This document shows positions 1-9,923 of a DNA stretch of 64,000 nt, piece by piece (the first letter of the stretch is position 1; each line of letters starts with the position of its first letter). The translations under genes and the position numbers were made by a program. Under the pieces are notes generated by a model that saw nothing but the letters and a program-made list of their open reading frames with translations, had not been told where the DNA came from and made no database searches. Origin of the DNA: Hermatobates lingyangjiaoensis (Eukaryota; Arthropoda; Insecta; Hemiptera; Hermatobatidae); NCBI GenBank assembly GCA_026182355.1, contig JAPFBL010000538.1:62001-126000 (forward strand). Reading direction: 5' to 3'.

Positions 1-57
1 ACATAGAGAAATCAAAAGAACACACTTACAGTCTCTGTTCTTTTGATTTCTCTATGT
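1..57. repeat. Small inverted repeat, end of a PLE terminal unit
   Basis: Bases 1-20 and 38-57 are perfect inverted complements around a 17-nt loop. The same sequence recurs as the outer arms of the palindrome at 59690-59935, so this is a collapsed copy of that unit. It is followed by a tail (58-120) ending in AT-rich sequence. Confidence 0.7.
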
Positions 58-185
58 TTCTTTGTCTATATTGAACTATATTTGTCCGTTTTGGATCGTA
101 TTTCCAACGAAAAAGTGTTTTAGTGTATATATTATATATCTATATATATATATTCACTGATAAAACGAAATACGATCCAAACTGG

Positions 186-326
186 ACACAATGGGTTACT
201 TGCCGTAGCGCCTACAACGTGCTTGGTCTCCCATTCTCTTTTCTCCTGAAGACGGATTACCCGAAAATTTGAGTCTGTAAGTGTGTTTCCCTACTTTGTG
301 TGTTGCTCTTTGTTAATCTCGAACTC

Positions 327-328
<2 letters not shown>
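186..328 (+). mobile_element. Solo PLE terminal unit, family B
   Basis: This stretch recurs near-identically at 16623-16757, 51590-51705, 54712-54840 and 57625-57761, and inverted at 14543-14670, 51118-51250 and 56769-56900. It carries a hammerhead-like core at 246-266 and ends directly in a (TA)n tract, as every other copy does. It has no coding capacity. Confidence 0.7.
246..266 (+). ncRNA. Hammerhead-ribozyme-like core (family B)
   Basis: CTGAAGA (246-252) is followed by a short GG...CC stem and GAAA (263-266). These are the two conserved boxes of the hammerhead in the right order and spacing, although stem II is only 2-3 bp. The cleavage triplet was not located, so activity is inferred only. 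Confidence 0.5.

Positions 329-366
<38 letters not shown>
329..366. repeat. (TA)n microsatellite
   Basis: About 19 TA units lie exactly between the 3' end of the family-B unit and the 3' end of an oppositely oriented PLE N-terminal fragment. This is the usual junction in this window. Confidence 0.95.
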
Positions 367-475
367 TTGGGCAGCAGTCTCTCAGATAGGCAGGTTTCGT
401 TGAACACGATAGAGGATTTCCTCTGGATAATTTTCCTTGCAACTTTTTCCAGTTTGCGAAAGATCCTTTTTTCGT
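367..475 (-). pseudogene. PLE N-terminal fragment
   Basis: The minus strand reads FRKLEKVARKIIQ...FNETCLSERLLPKY and then runs into (TA)n. The signature 'FN..C..E.LLP.YT' recurs in at least nine other fragments here and looks like the conserved N-terminus of a Penelope-like element ORF carried in the terminal repeat. It lies downstream of the hammerhead at 508-537, in the same order as the other units. Confidence 0.65.
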
Positions 476-507
476 TGTTAGAACAACGGTTTATTTATGT
501 CGACGCG

Positions 508-537
508 TTTCGACTGTCGGCTGCAGTCATTTTCAAG
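508..537 (-). ncRNA. Hammerhead-like core, degenerate box 1
   Basis: On the minus strand a CTTGAAAA box is followed by a 5-bp stem (GACTG/CAGTC) and GAAA. The first box departs from CUGANGA, so the copy is probably inactive. It lies between the PLE 3' UTR and the N-terminal fragment. Confidence 0.5.
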
Positions 538-623
538 ACATGGTATATGGTTAGGTTGGGTGGGTTATGGGTTGTATGGTAAAAGAGGTGAAAGATGCGG
601 ACCAATAGGGTTGCAGGTAGAGA

Positions 624-1184
624 TTAGGTGTTGTTGGTCTGAGTACTGGGCGGGGATTGGATATTGTCTTGTCGGGTGGCTGGTGGCTGGTCGCCGAGAA
701 GCTGTAGAGTGCGTGACATTCCAGTGTGCTGCCTGTTGATCAGGGGGTCCTTTTCCATTATTTTTAGGGCTTCGTATATTTGTAGCCTGACTGGATTGTT
801 AACTTGTTTTAAGATGGTTGTGTTCTGTACCAGGTCCTGGCGGGTGAGTTTCCTCTTGTGCACCTGGGTGGTGTGTTTCTTGATGGCTCCTGCCTGTAGA
901 TGCATTGTCAGCCGCCGCGACAGTGTGGTCGATGTCATACCAATGTATTTTGAGTTGGCTAGGAGCTCGCAATCTCCCATGGTGCAGCTATATTGGTACA
1001 GGACATTGGCCTTTTGCAGCTCTGCGGTGACGGTGTCCGGGCTATTTTTTGTTATTATATTAGCGGTGGTTTTACTTTTGAAGTATATGTGTAGTTGGAG
1101 GCGTTCATTATCATTTCTACACTTGACGTTCCTGTGGATTATCTGCTTCAAAGCCCGTTCGTCCTCTTTGTACGCTGTGTACGT
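624..1184 (-). pseudogene. PLE C-terminal GIY-YIG endonuclease fragment
   Basis: This open frame of about 185 codons covers the end of a Penelope-like polyprotein. It has the upstream linker (YKEDERALKQII), a C-x4-C pair, YIGMT (the GIY-YIG core), LSRRLTMHL and a conserved tail. PLEs combine an RT with a C-terminal GIY-YIG nickase for target-primed insertion. The RT part is missing, so the copy is 5'-truncated. The sequence is joined at 1184/1185 to an inverted N-terminal fragment. The open frame continues past 1184 only as the antisense of that fragment. Confidence 0.8.
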
Positions 1185-1267
1185 ACGAAAAAAGGATCTT
1201 TCGCAAACTGGAAAAAGTTGCAAGGAAAATTATCCAGAGGAAATACTCTATCGTGTTCAACGAAACC

Positions 1268-1271
<4 letters not shown>
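1185..1271 (+). pseudogene. PLE N-terminal fragment, inverted partner
   Basis: This is the mirror copy of 387-475 on the + strand (FRKLEKVARK...FNETC). The GIY-YIG fragment is thus bracketed by the same N-terminal segment in inverted orientation, each outer end abutting (TA)n. Inverted terminal repeats are a known arrangement in Penelope-like elements. Confidence 0.65.

Positions 1272-1315
<44 letters not shown>
1272..1315. repeat. (TA)n microsatellite
   Basis: About 22 TA units follow the PLE fragment at 1185-1271. Confidence 0.95.
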
Positions 1316-1317
<2 letters not shown>

Positions 1318-1353
1318 TACATTTTGGTAGCAGTCCTTCCTTGACACACACTT

Positions 1354-1639
1354 TCTTGAAAATGACACCAAATTTAGCTGATACCTGTTTCTAAACAAGT
1401 TTCTCAATTTTTCTAAATAACACTCTCGTTATTTCGTCTACACAATAAAGTACATCTCCTATAGTTGCATATTTCAAATGATCAACATTCACGTCCTGAT
1501 GATGAATGTTGATCATTCGAGACATGCTGACTATAGGAGATGTACTTTATTGTGTAGACGAAATAACGAGAGTGTTATTTAGAAAAATTGAGGAACTTGT
1601 TTAGAAACAGGTATCAGCTAAATTTGGTGTCTTTTCAAT
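1354..1639. repeat. PLE terminal-unit palindrome
   Basis: Two arms of about 136 bp (1354-1491 and 1504-1639) are near-perfect inverted copies. The axis at about 1492-1503 overlaps the first box of a hammerhead-like core. The + arm read outward gives a decayed PLE N-terminus (FRKIEELV, with a stop) and then (TA)n. Confidence 0.8.
1496..1522 (+). ncRNA. Hammerhead-like core at palindrome axis
   Basis: CTGATGA is followed by a 5-bp stem (GAATG/CATTC) and GAGA in place of GAAA. One core base has changed, so it is probably inactive. The inverted arm holds a partner with an intact GAAA box but no CTGANGA. Confidence 0.5.
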
Positions 1640-1650
1640 AATATATATAC

Positions 1651-1681
<31 letters not shown>

Positions 1682-1706
1682 CAAATATATATATATATAT
1701 AATATA

Positions 1707-1841
1707 TATACAAATGTTGTTGAAAACCATGACGGCTTCAGTATTAACGATCTTTTTAAGTAAATGCTCCGTTTTCCTGAATACTTTACGATGTTGTAGA
1801 GTTAATTGATGGAGTAACTCACCCAGGGACATATTTTTCAC
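1707..1841 (-). pseudogene. PLE N-terminal fragment
   Basis: The fragment starts MKNMSLGELLHQL, continues through FRKTEHLLKKIVNTEA and FNNIC, and then runs into an imperfect (TA)n tract (1640-1706). It lies downstream of the hammerhead at 1881-1905 and belongs to the element whose GIY-YIG domain is at 2006-2416. Confidence 0.65.
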
Positions 1842-1880
1842 TTCAGTGTTTTAAAATACATTTAATTATCTAGATCAAGC

Positions 1881-1905
1881 TTTCAGCCTCACTGGCCATC
1901 TTCAG
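1881..1905 (-). ncRNA. Hammerhead-like core
   Basis: The minus strand reads CTGAAGA, a GGCC/GGCU stem and GAAA. Both conserved boxes are intact. The core is placed between the PLE 3' UTR and the N-terminal fragment. Confidence 0.55.
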
Positions 1906-2005
1906 GATTATAAGTAATACAATATATAACACTAAAGTAAAATAAAATAAGAATAGAAAGTAAGTGATAAAACAAGGCTTCAGATAACAGGTGATACAAG
2001 GGAGG

Positions 2006-2690
2006 TTACAACTTGCTAGCGCCAAAAGCGGTCAGTAGTTGAACTAACAGTATCACTTTTTGTAACTTTAAATCTAGGGTAATATTCCTTGAACTAGGAA
2101 TGACAAACATATCATTAATTTGACAATTTAGTGAGGGGATTTTTTCTTTAATATACAATGCCTGCAATATTTGCAAATGAAGAGGGTTTTTATTAGTAAT
2201 ATGGACAGAGGTTCCATTTTGTAGCATTTCCATCGTTAGGCGAGTACCATGTTGTCTCTCCATACGTATCTTTGGTGTTCCGGAAGATAGATGAAGTGTA
2301 AGACGCCTCGATAACTTCGTTGCAGTCATCCCAATATATCGTGAGGGAAGGGATTCGCAGCTCCCTTGGGTGCATGAGAATTCATGTATTAAGTGACTAC
2401 GCTGAAGTTTAAGCATCTCACACTTATTACTATTTCTAATAAGCAGGCTGCTAGTCCTTTTTTTTATAGTATATGTTCAGCTGGAGTGTGTCCTCTTCTT
2501 TTGTGGTCTTCACGTGTCCAGATGTAATGTATTTTTCACCAGTCCCATTGTTATCACAGTCTGTCTTCGCGTATCATAAGTCTAACTGCCTAGAAATATC
2601 CTCAGTGGCAATCTTATTAGAGTAGCCATTGTTAATTAGGACTTGAGTAGATCTCTCAATTTATTTATGGAAGCTGTTCCAGTCACTGCA
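2006..2690 (-). pseudogene. PLE C-terminal region with GIY-YIG domain
   Basis: The open part (2006-2416) has a C-x4-C pair, RYIGMTATKLSRRLTLHL and the usual C-terminal tail, then a stop. Upstream (2417-2690) the homologous linker is readable with frameshifts and stops, including NNGY, which is conserved in the better copy at 7734-8999. The RT is missing, so the element is 5'-truncated. An inverted N-terminal piece caps its 5' side at 2707. Confidence 0.75.
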
Positions 2691-2706
2691 ATGACTCAAG
2701 CTTTTT

Positions 2707-2797
2707 GAAAAATATGTCCCTGGGAGAGTTACTCCATCAATTAACTGTACAACATCGCAAAGTGTCCGGGAAAAAGGAACATTTACTTAAAAAGAGT
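2707..2797 (+). pseudogene. PLE N-terminal fragment, inverted
   Basis: The + strand reads MSLGELLHQLTVQHRKV, the inverted homologue of 1707-1841, and stops after about 28 codons. With 1707-1841 it brackets the PLE in inverted orientation, as at 367-475 and 1185-1271. Confidence 0.6.
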
Positions 2798-2864
2798 TAA
2801 ACCTAAGTTTTTTTTTTTTTGAGGACTAGATCTTGGAAATAAACTTATGCTTCGTGTGTCAAAG

Positions 2865-2891
2865 TTTCGATGTTTTTTAAATCATCATCAG
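2865..2891 (-). ncRNA. Hammerhead-like core
   Basis: The minus strand has CTGATGA, a weak AT-rich stem (GAT...ATC) and GAAA. The boxes are intact but the stem is poor. It lies in AT-rich sequence (2798-3144) with no gene. Confidence 0.4.
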
Positions 2892-3144
2892 GGCTACAAA
2901 ATAAGATAAGGTTACAATCTTTTCAACAACTATATACATACAGTCTTAATGTGAATTACAGTCTATGCTAACAATAAAAACTGCAAAATACTTGTTTACA
3001 TAAGAAAAATGGTTATACAGTTTTTATTTGTCTATTCTTTAATATATACTAAAGATATATTTTAATATATATTTCTATATATTAAATTAAATATTATTAT
3101 ATTTAATATTCTATATATTCTTTAAGACATATTTTAATATATAT

Positions 3145-3262
3145 ATTTGGTTAAAATACACAGCAGCTTCTGCATTGACGACCTTGCAGCTGTCTTGTTC
3201 TAGCCTCTTGACTATTTTCCGGTCCTTCGGGGGTAAATCCCAAATTAGTTGCCCGAGGAACA
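3145..3262 (-). pseudogene. PLE N-terminal fragment with decayed hammerhead
   Basis: The minus strand reads LGQLIWDLPPKDRKIVKRLE, then VVNAEAAVYFN, and runs into AT-rich sequence. It is similar to the fragments at 52993-53148 and 53356-53473. A remnant hammerhead (CTGAAAA ... GAGA) lies upstream at 3353-3377. Confidence 0.55.
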
Positions 3263-3779
3263 ATTAATAATAGAAAAAACTGATCATTGACAACAACATT
3301 ATCTTGTAATGATTGAATAACTAAAAACTAAAACTACACCTAATATACAAGCTCTCGATCCCATTGATGATTTTCAGGCAAAACTTTAAATAGAATGTAG
3401 ACTAACGAAATAATTTACAAAGAATTAATAAAAACAGGATGGATTAAATCGACAGTTAGTAATGAAGGTTATAAAAGAATCTACGACTCTGATAACATGT
3501 GATATGATGGTCTGATGCTATTGCACTCTACCGTTGACACTAGGAACTAAATATATTAAGAGTCTTATAAAAGAGACAATAAATGGATCATAGAAATACA
3601 GGAAATGGTGCAAAAAGAAGTTTTGATAATAATAAGAGACTAAATAACAATATTACTATTACTAAAAATACTAATAATGGTAATATAAAATATACCATGT
3701 AATTATCTTAAAAATTTGATTTAAAATTACATATTAAATCTAATATTATTCTCTTAAGGAAGACTAGGGCTCAATCTCT

Positions 3780-4915
3780 CAACTACTTTTGACCAGTTTA
3801 TAGCAGTTCTCAAAAGTTCGGCAGTTCGGTATGGCGCGCATGTCAAACGTTTGTGTGTTTATCGTTGGCTGCAGATCCTCAATATAGAGGGCTTCAAGAA
3901 TGTGGAGGTGGCTTGTGTTTATAGAATTGTGGTTCTATTTAGCAGCATATTACTTTTAAGTGGGATGTTGTGCACTTCTCTTGTTTCTTAGGTGCACTTG
4001 TCGTGACGTGTAGGGGCAGACGCCTCGACAGTCTAGTAGCAGCCAGTCCTATGTACCGTGAGGGCATTGCTTTCACATACCCCTGTAGTGCACGGTGACT
4101 TTGTACAATCGAGGGATCATCACCAGGGCGGTTTCTCAGTACCCAGCTCTGAGTTTTTTTGTTTTGATAAAAAATTCTGAGTTTGAGTTTCGAATCTTCA
4201 TTAGTGGTAGTAACATTATTATAGATAATTTTCCTTAATGTCTTCTCATCTTGTTTATATTGATTGTGTTTAAACCCCCTATAGTACAGATATATGTCCT
4301 GTTCCTGGCTGGGGGCTATTTTTCATCTGACTCCAAATACCACCTGTTTCAGGAGTCTATTGATTATTGGAGTTACCTCTTTATTTGAGAAGTCATTATT
4401 TATCAAGACCTGCGTCGATTTTTGGAGCTCGCTGTGTACCAGGCACTGCAGTGCGACATGGCTCGCGTGACGTAGACTGTAATGGTAGGTCTTTTGTATT
4501 GCTCACTACATTCTGTAGTCTGTAGTCTGTGGCGAAAACATTTGAGTACTGTTTAATAAGAACATCCAGGAACGGTAATTGCCCCTGGTTACTGTACTCT
4601 ATGGTGAGTTTCAATCCTGAAGCTTCTTGAAGTCTTTGGCGGAGTAACTGGATTTCATCTTCGTTCTCAGTTAATATAAAAATATTATATAAAAATACCT
4701 TGCATATATTAGGGGTTTTTTAGTATTAGAAAATAGATTCCTTTCAATGACACCAAGGTAAATATTAGCGAATAATACCCCAAGGGGTGAACGCATAGCT
4801 ACTCCATATAAAAAGGGAGCTTCTTTCGTACATAAGTTCAAGAGTGGTTTGAGGTCGTTTTTAGAGATACCAAGTTTTCGAGGGCTGTTCACCGGGTAAA
4901 CTTCATCAAGTATGT
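3780..4915 (-). pseudogene. Degraded PLE: RT end, linker and GIY-YIG
   Basis: Fragments in order on the minus strand are an RT segment at 4671-4892 (GVAMRSPLGVLFANIYLGV; the YxDD box has become YFYI), the end of the RT at 4396-4614 (LPFLDVLI) and a GIY-YIG region near 3990-4110 (RYIGLAATRLSRRL). Stops and frameshifts separate them. Loss of the catalytic aspartates marks this as an old, inactive copy. Confidence 0.65.
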
Positions 4916-4916
4916 A

Positions 4917-5052
4917 TTGAATAGTTCTATCTACCGGGACATTCGTGAAGAGAGAGACTCCATGTCCAAGGACTTAAGTATCTTGAGATACTTAAAGGAT
5001 TGGATGCTAAAGGCACTGTCGCGACGTTTCGGATCGCATTTCCAACGAAAAA

Positions 5053-5092
<40 letters not shown>

Positions 5093-5110
5093 CAAATTCA
5101 ATAATATATC
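4917..5110. repeat. Truncated hammerhead unit and (TA)n
   Basis: At about 5020-5055 a GAAA-containing segment (minus) lacks its CTGANGA box. A (TA)n tract of about 18 units follows at 5055-5091. No gene is seen. Confidence 0.5.
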
Positions 5111-5189
5111 AACCGTTGGATAGAATAGGTGTATAATATAATCCAACATAGGTATATGTTGGATTACATATATACCTATAGGTATATCC

Positions 5190-5540
5190 AATAGGTGTGT
5201 AATGTAAGCTCTTAGAAAAGCCTTTTATGAGGGCGCTTTCAACAATGTTTCTATTTCTTTCACATGACATAAATACCAACTCCTTTGCTTCTTCCCAATT
5301 AATTAAGTGATTTTTGTCTAATGTGTAGGAACAAGGCACTTTTATCATCTTGTCTTCTGATAGAATACTGATGTTGCTTTATCCTTGTGTACATTCCTTT
5401 TCCTGTCTGTCCAATGTAAGCTAACTCACAATGCTTGCAAGGAATTCTGTATACACAACAGTTTTTCCGGCTTCTTTTAGAGTGGTGAGTTACCTGAATA
5501 TTTATATCACGTGTTATTGTGACAATTTTGTCAAACAAAG
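5190..5540 (-). pseudogene. GIY-YIG domain of a second PLE lineage
   Basis: The reading frame 5299-5538 holds VYRIPCKHCELAYIGQTG, then TRIKQH, a GIY-YIG core with a C-x2-C pair that differs from the YIGMT/LSRRL family. After a frameshift, 5109-5348 continues with HLINWEEAKELVF and RNIVESALI, the usual end of this domain. No RT is present. Confidence 0.65.
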
Positions 5541-5645
5541 GCTATATATTACTATTTTTTTTATGTAAACAAGCATTTTGAATTTTTTATTGTGAGCATA
5601 GTAATCCACATTAACATTGTATATTGTTGCTGAAAATATTGTAGC

Positions 5646-5674
5646 CTTGATGATGGTGTAAAAATACATCGAAA
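5646..5674 (+). ncRNA. Hammerhead-like core, box 1 altered
   Basis: TTGATGA replaces CTGATGA, followed by a 5-bp stem (GGTGT/ACATC) and GAAACGTTGG. The sequence after it (to about 5760) resembles the tail downstream of 58129-58156, so it is a diverged member of that family. Confidence 0.45.
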
Positions 5675-5759
5675 CGTTGGCACAAGAAATAGAAGTTTAT
5701 TTCTAAGACCTAGGCCTCAACAAACTTACATAATACTGTGTTGAATGAAGAGGTCAAGA

Positions 5760-7055
5760 GCTATTTGTGAATATATATATACGTTATTTAAAAAAAAAAT
5801 ATGATTTTATTAAATATCTAATTTAGAGTATAATGTATTTGCATATATAGGTATTTATGTAATATTACATAAATATCAGATAAGCAGGATGGTAAGAATA
5901 CAAAGCAGTGTTCGTGGTACGCATATTGAAGTAGCTCTACTATAGAATTACACAATAATATACATTTTTATATAAAAAAAAAAAAAATAGAAAGACTAGG
6001 GAAAAACCAGTTGATGTTTATCTGTTTGGAAAAATATGCCGTAAACAATATAATGTTACTGCATTATTAGGTTTATTTTTACTGCGCACAAACAATATTT
6101 CATTTAAAAATATTAAAAAGAAAAACTCGTCTAGCTTTCTGAACAAACTTAGAGAGTGAAGGCTATATTCATGGTTATATCAAATAGGTTAGTTATATTA
6201 ATCAATTTGTATAAATTATATATGATTGTAGAAAACATTTTTGTTTATTCATTTATTTTAACGTTATTAAATAGTTATTACTATATATTTTTTTATATAA
6301 TATAATTAAGTGTTTTTAAATAATAATTTATTTAATTTTGTTTTTCTATAATTATATTTCCTAATTAAGTTGTTTAATTTGTAAGTGACTGTCTAAATTT
6401 TACTGACTTGCTGGTCGGTCGGTTCAAGTGAAGGATTCTATTATTGTAATGATGGTGTAGTGATAATGAAAACATTCCATTTCGAGATTTAGACTGATTT
6501 ACTACATGACTAGGGGTCCCGAAAGTTCTTATTATACTTCTTTTCTTTAAACGTTGTTTTCGATGATGTATGTGTATGTAGGAAAAGGTGAGTATCCAAA
6601 AGTATATGGGCAGTTCTTTGATAGATCAAATTAATATTTTACATAAAAATGGGCCTTAATGTAAAGTGTAGATGTGCCCACAAAAGTTATTGGGGGGGGG
6701 GGGGGGATGCATGATAGAATTCACCTTCTTCACTGAAATATGTTTTGAAACTGTTTTTTCTCTTTCCTAAACTGCTCATTTCTACAATTTTGAGTTATTA
6801 GAGAAGCAGCATACGAAAAAGTTTAATACAACTGGAAAGGTATTTTTTTTTTTCATGAAATCTTAAAGTTTTGACTTATAATTGATTGAACCTGAAAGCT
6901 TGTTAAGAGGATACAAGCGTTACCGTTCGACGAATCAAAATTAAATTAAACCTAAAAATAGAGCATTATGTAGGGGGATGTGTGTAGAGGGATTATTTCT
7001 TCAAAATTGCATTAACTCATTTGTGCCAAAAGGTTTTTTATGTTTTATTACACAC
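5760..7055. other. AT-rich sequence with a dispersed repeat
   Basis: No gene is seen. Segments at about 6480-6800 and 6957-7040 resemble 63750-64000 and 61742-61810 and mark an interspersed repeat of unknown class. A run of about 13 G lies near 6692-6706. Confidence 0.5.
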
Positions 7056-7065
7056 ATACACACAT

Positions 7066-7097
<32 letters not shown>

Positions 7098-7131
7098 TAT
7101 ATATATATATTATATATATATATATATATAT
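7050..7131. repeat. (CA)n and (TA)n microsatellites
   Basis: A CA-rich tract passes into two imperfect TA tracts. A truncated piece of the 57887-58216 unit follows at 7132-7190. Confidence 0.9.
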
Positions 7132-7204
7132 ATCCTAGGAAGGAGTTTATTTTCTTTTATTTGACCTAGCCCTCAATAACAAAACATAGAATATATATAT
7201 ATAT

Positions 7205-7345
7205 ATAAAAAGATGTCACATAAACACGTGAAACAACAATCAATGATCAAACCACAATAAGAAATGGGAAAACAAGACTAAGATCTTTCAACCGTAACAA
7301 GCGGTCTTCGTCAGAGTCAAAAACCCAACTAAGAAACCCAACTGA
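7205..7345 (-). mobile_element. Solo PLE terminal unit, family D
   Basis: This matches the arms of palindromes at 37846-38000, 53502-53674, 54471-54673 and 60757-60917, here as a single unpaired arm. Its hammerhead core is at 7286-7314 on the minus strand. Confidence 0.65.
7286..7314 (-). ncRNA. Hammerhead-like core (family D)
   Basis: CTGACGA, an ACCG/CGGT stem II with a 7-nt loop, and GAAA. Both boxes and the stem are intact. Confidence 0.6.
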
Positions 7346-7385
7346 CCGCATTCTAATTTATCCATTTTGTGTTATATATATTTAT

Positions 7386-7560
7386 TTATTTAGGAAACAG
7401 TCCTTCCTTAATACATGTGAGATTGAATTTACGGCCTATTGTTTTTTTAATTAATATTTTGGATAACTTTTCCAAAGCCCTCAATAGTCTTTTAAATTCA
7501 CGAGGAACTAGGAACTTCAACTCACCATACGTTTTGTTTTCAATGATTATATTTCTTTTG
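7386..7560 (-). pseudogene. PLE N-terminal fragment in the 3' terminal repeat
   Basis: The frame reads NKTYGELKFLVPREFKRLL, then FNLTCIKEGLFPK and a stop, followed by AT repeats. The frame is open back through the hammerhead, so translation could start inside the ribozyme. It lies downstream of the PLE coding region 7734-8999 and is its 3' terminal repeat. Confidence 0.65.
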
Positions 7561-7563
7561 ACG

Positions 7564-7589
7564 TTTCGGTCGTCTTCGACCATCTTCAG
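7564..7589 (-). ncRNA. Hammerhead-like core, well preserved
   Basis: The minus strand has CTGAAGA, a perfect 5-bp stem II (GGTCG/CGACC) with a 4-nt loop, and GAAACG. This is the most canonical core in the window and sits between the PLE 3' UTR and its N-terminal repeat. Confidence 0.7.
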
Positions 7590-7733
7590 GGTGTAAAACG
7601 TATATACAATATCTTAAAATCTATTGAACATTGTTCAATGTTAAAACATTTAAATATAACACTTAAAGTTCATAATGAACTACTAAATCAAATGTAAACA
7701 TTTAAACTGGCCGGTTGGCATTTCCATTTCATG

Positions 7734-8999
7734 TCAGCAGGTGTCTTTAAATTGTTCTATCATTGTCAAATTCCCCGTTTGTTGCGACTGTCCCATGTGC
7801 AGCTTCAATAAGTTTGTAAAACTTACTGTTTGGTTATTTATATTGGGCCTCATTTCCAATATACTAAGGGCCTCAATAATACTTAATCTGCCATGGTCTC
7901 TTTCTTGGTATAATATTTCAGTGTTGTTAGTAAGTATATCCCTGGTCAGCTTCACTTTGTGTAACCTTTCTGTGTGATCTTTAGGTCCTCCTGCAGCTAG
8001 GTGCATTGTGAGGCGTCTGGATAAGGTTGTACTTGTTGCCCCAAAGTAGTTTAGGAGTTCGCAGTCTCCTATTTTGCAGTGATATCTACACACTACATTG
8101 GTGCGCTGTAATTGTGGTGTCACACTGAGGTTATTCTTTAATATTAAATTAGCTATGCTTAAATTCTTGTAATATATGCTAATTTTCAGTCGATCTTGGG
8201 GATTTACACATGACGTGTTGGCCTTGATAATTTCCCTCAATATCCGTTCATCTGTTTTGTATGCCCTTGAAAATTGATTTTGATAAAATATGGTGAATGT
8301 ATTTCCTTGTCTTCCAACTTCTTGTTTGGCTTTGTCTTCATTCCTAATATTGAGATTGTTTAAATATTTCTTCAATATGGTGTCGAATTGTCTATTGCTA
8401 TATCCGTTGTTGACAAGGACTTGCTGAATTCTATTTGTTTCCTTATGAAATATGTTCCAATTGGATGAGGTCTTATAGGCTCTATGGATTAGAGCCTTGA
8501 CAGTTCCATCCTCATAGCGCTGCTGACATTCACCTTTTGCATTTAAATATATACCTCCATGTGTAGGTTTAATATAAACTGAACTTGATAAGTCATTGTT
8601 CTTTTCAACTATGGTAACATCTAGGAAATTTATACTCTTGTTAAAACTCAGTTCTTGGGTAAACTTCAGTACTGAAGCCGATTCTAAATCAGTTTTCAGT
8701 TGAGTAATTTGGTTGGGTTGTCCAACTACTAAGAAACAATCATCAACATACCTACAATATACCTGAGGCTTGTCCATTGATTGGTCAGTTAGAACTTTAT
8801 TTTCGATATCACACATGGTTTCTTTGATCGGTATGTTTGTGTATAAATTTTCTACATCTAGGGAGGCCATTAATCCTTTGGGTTTGTTTACTTTCAAAAT
8901 TTCTAGAAATTCATCTGTAGATTTAATGAGGAACTTGGCTATATGAGTTTTAACAAGAGTATAAATTTCAAATTTACTCTTGTAAATCAGAGTACACAT
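7734..8999 (-). CDS. Penelope-like polyprotein: RT palm remnant and GIY-YIG
   Basis: This is the longest PLE frame here, 421 codons without a stop. Residues about 43-56 carry the RT motif SLDVENLYTNIP. YCRYVDDCFLV (about 81-91) is the catalytic box with both aspartates, and NFLDVTI and YIKPTHGG follow. After a linker, residues about 300-345 hold the GIY-YIG domain, with C-x4-C, YFGATSTTLSRRLTMHL. Only about 25 residues separate the first RT motif from YVDD, where a PLE normally has about 100, so an RT segment is deleted in frame. The 5' end is truncated at about 9000. The 3' UTR, hammerhead and N-terminal repeat follow at 7733-7386. Confidence 0.8.
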   Translation of the reverse strand: MCTLIYKSKFEIYTLVKTHIAKFLIKSTDEFLEILKVNKPKGLMASLDVENLYTNIPIKETMCDIENKVLTDQSMDKPQVYCRYVDDCFLVVGQPNQITQLKTDLESASVLKFTQELSFNKSINFLDVTIVEKNNDLSSSVYIKPTHGGIYLNAKGECQQRYEDGTVKALIHRAYKTSSNWNIFHKETNRIQQVLVNNGYSNRQFDTILKKYLNNLNIRNEDKAKQEVGRQGNTFTIFYQNQFSRAYKTDERILREIIKANTSCVNPQDRLKISIYYKNLSIANLILKNNLSVTPQLQRTNVVCRYHCKIGDCELLNYFGATSTTLSRRLTMHLAAGGPKDHTERLHKVKLTRDILTNNTEILYQERDHGRLSIIEALSILEMRPNINNQTVSFTNLLKLHMGQSQQTGNLTMIEQFKDTC

Positions 9000-9160
9000 T
9001 TAAAACATTGAAGTACAGAAACATGGTCCTCAACTCTACAAACGCTCCAAAACAATTTTATCTTAGTGTCAATGTTCACTTTTTGAAGATGGGTCAAACT
9101 TCTAAAACCAGTAACCTTATATCTCTTTTATTTTTAAAAATTGTTTTTAACACTATTTGA

Positions 9161-9700
9161 TCATTGTCTTTTGATTTTGTCGCCATTTTGTTTTTTAATA
9201 ACTTCTACTGCGTTATCAAATGTAACCTCTTCAGGTATATGACATACTTGAATTCTAGGTAAATATTTCTGACACATGTCTGTTGATAAATCGTCTTTAG
9301 CGCAAGCATTGATTTCGCCACACAACTTTTCCAGATCTCTTTTGTCATCTGACTGAAACAGTACTGTCCCTTGAGAAATTCCTTTCATACTCTTTATGCC
9401 TATTTTTAGTTCACAAAGATTTAATTTATCTTTAATCAGTTGTTTTACAGTCTCACTATTCTGTCCTTTCAAGGACTTAACAATAGCCTTAAAGCTATTT
9501 CTAGATTTATCGGAGTCTATTCAAGGGGTTACTTGGCAGCAATAACCGCATAACTCTGTCTTGGACTGTCATGCGATGTTTTAAGCTTTTCATTTAACTG
9601 ATCAATTTCTGACTTGTAAATGCGTTGACAATTATTAATCAATTTTATTGATTCAAGAATGTCTTTTTTCAAAGAATTAAGGTTTTCACTAATCATAGTT
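9161..9700 (-). pseudogene. R1/I-type non-LTR ORF1 fragment
   Basis: The open part, 9161-9472, reads IKDKLNLCELKIGIKSMKG, then GTVLFQSDD and a IPEEVT-like end. This matches the ORF1 proteins at 20457-20990 and 26524-27099. Upstream codons to about 9700 (LKKDILESIKLINN) are recognisable with stops. ORF1 is the nucleic-acid-binding gag-like protein of these elements. The zinc knuckles are missing. Confidence 0.65.
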
Positions 9701-9923
9701 AGATTTTGTCAAAGATGTACAGCCTTTGTGAAAATTTCGTCTGCACTTCCATAATGGCTTTGATTTTGTTTATAGTTTTTTTTTAGATTTTTTCTTTTAT
9801 TCTTTTTTGAAATAAATAAAAGTTTAAAATTGCCAGTGATCTGATGAAAAGTAAAATATTCTTCTTTACATTGAATAATTCGTATAACTTTGTAGCGTAT
9901 GTAGGCTTCTCCCACTATACCTG

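Noticed and set aside
664..1344. 226-codon + strand frame
   Set aside because: Antisense of the GIY-YIG fragment at 624-1184; no domain of its own.
7040..7131. CA/TA tract as a possible regulatory Z-DNA element
   Set aside because: No nearby gene; ordinary compound microsatellite.
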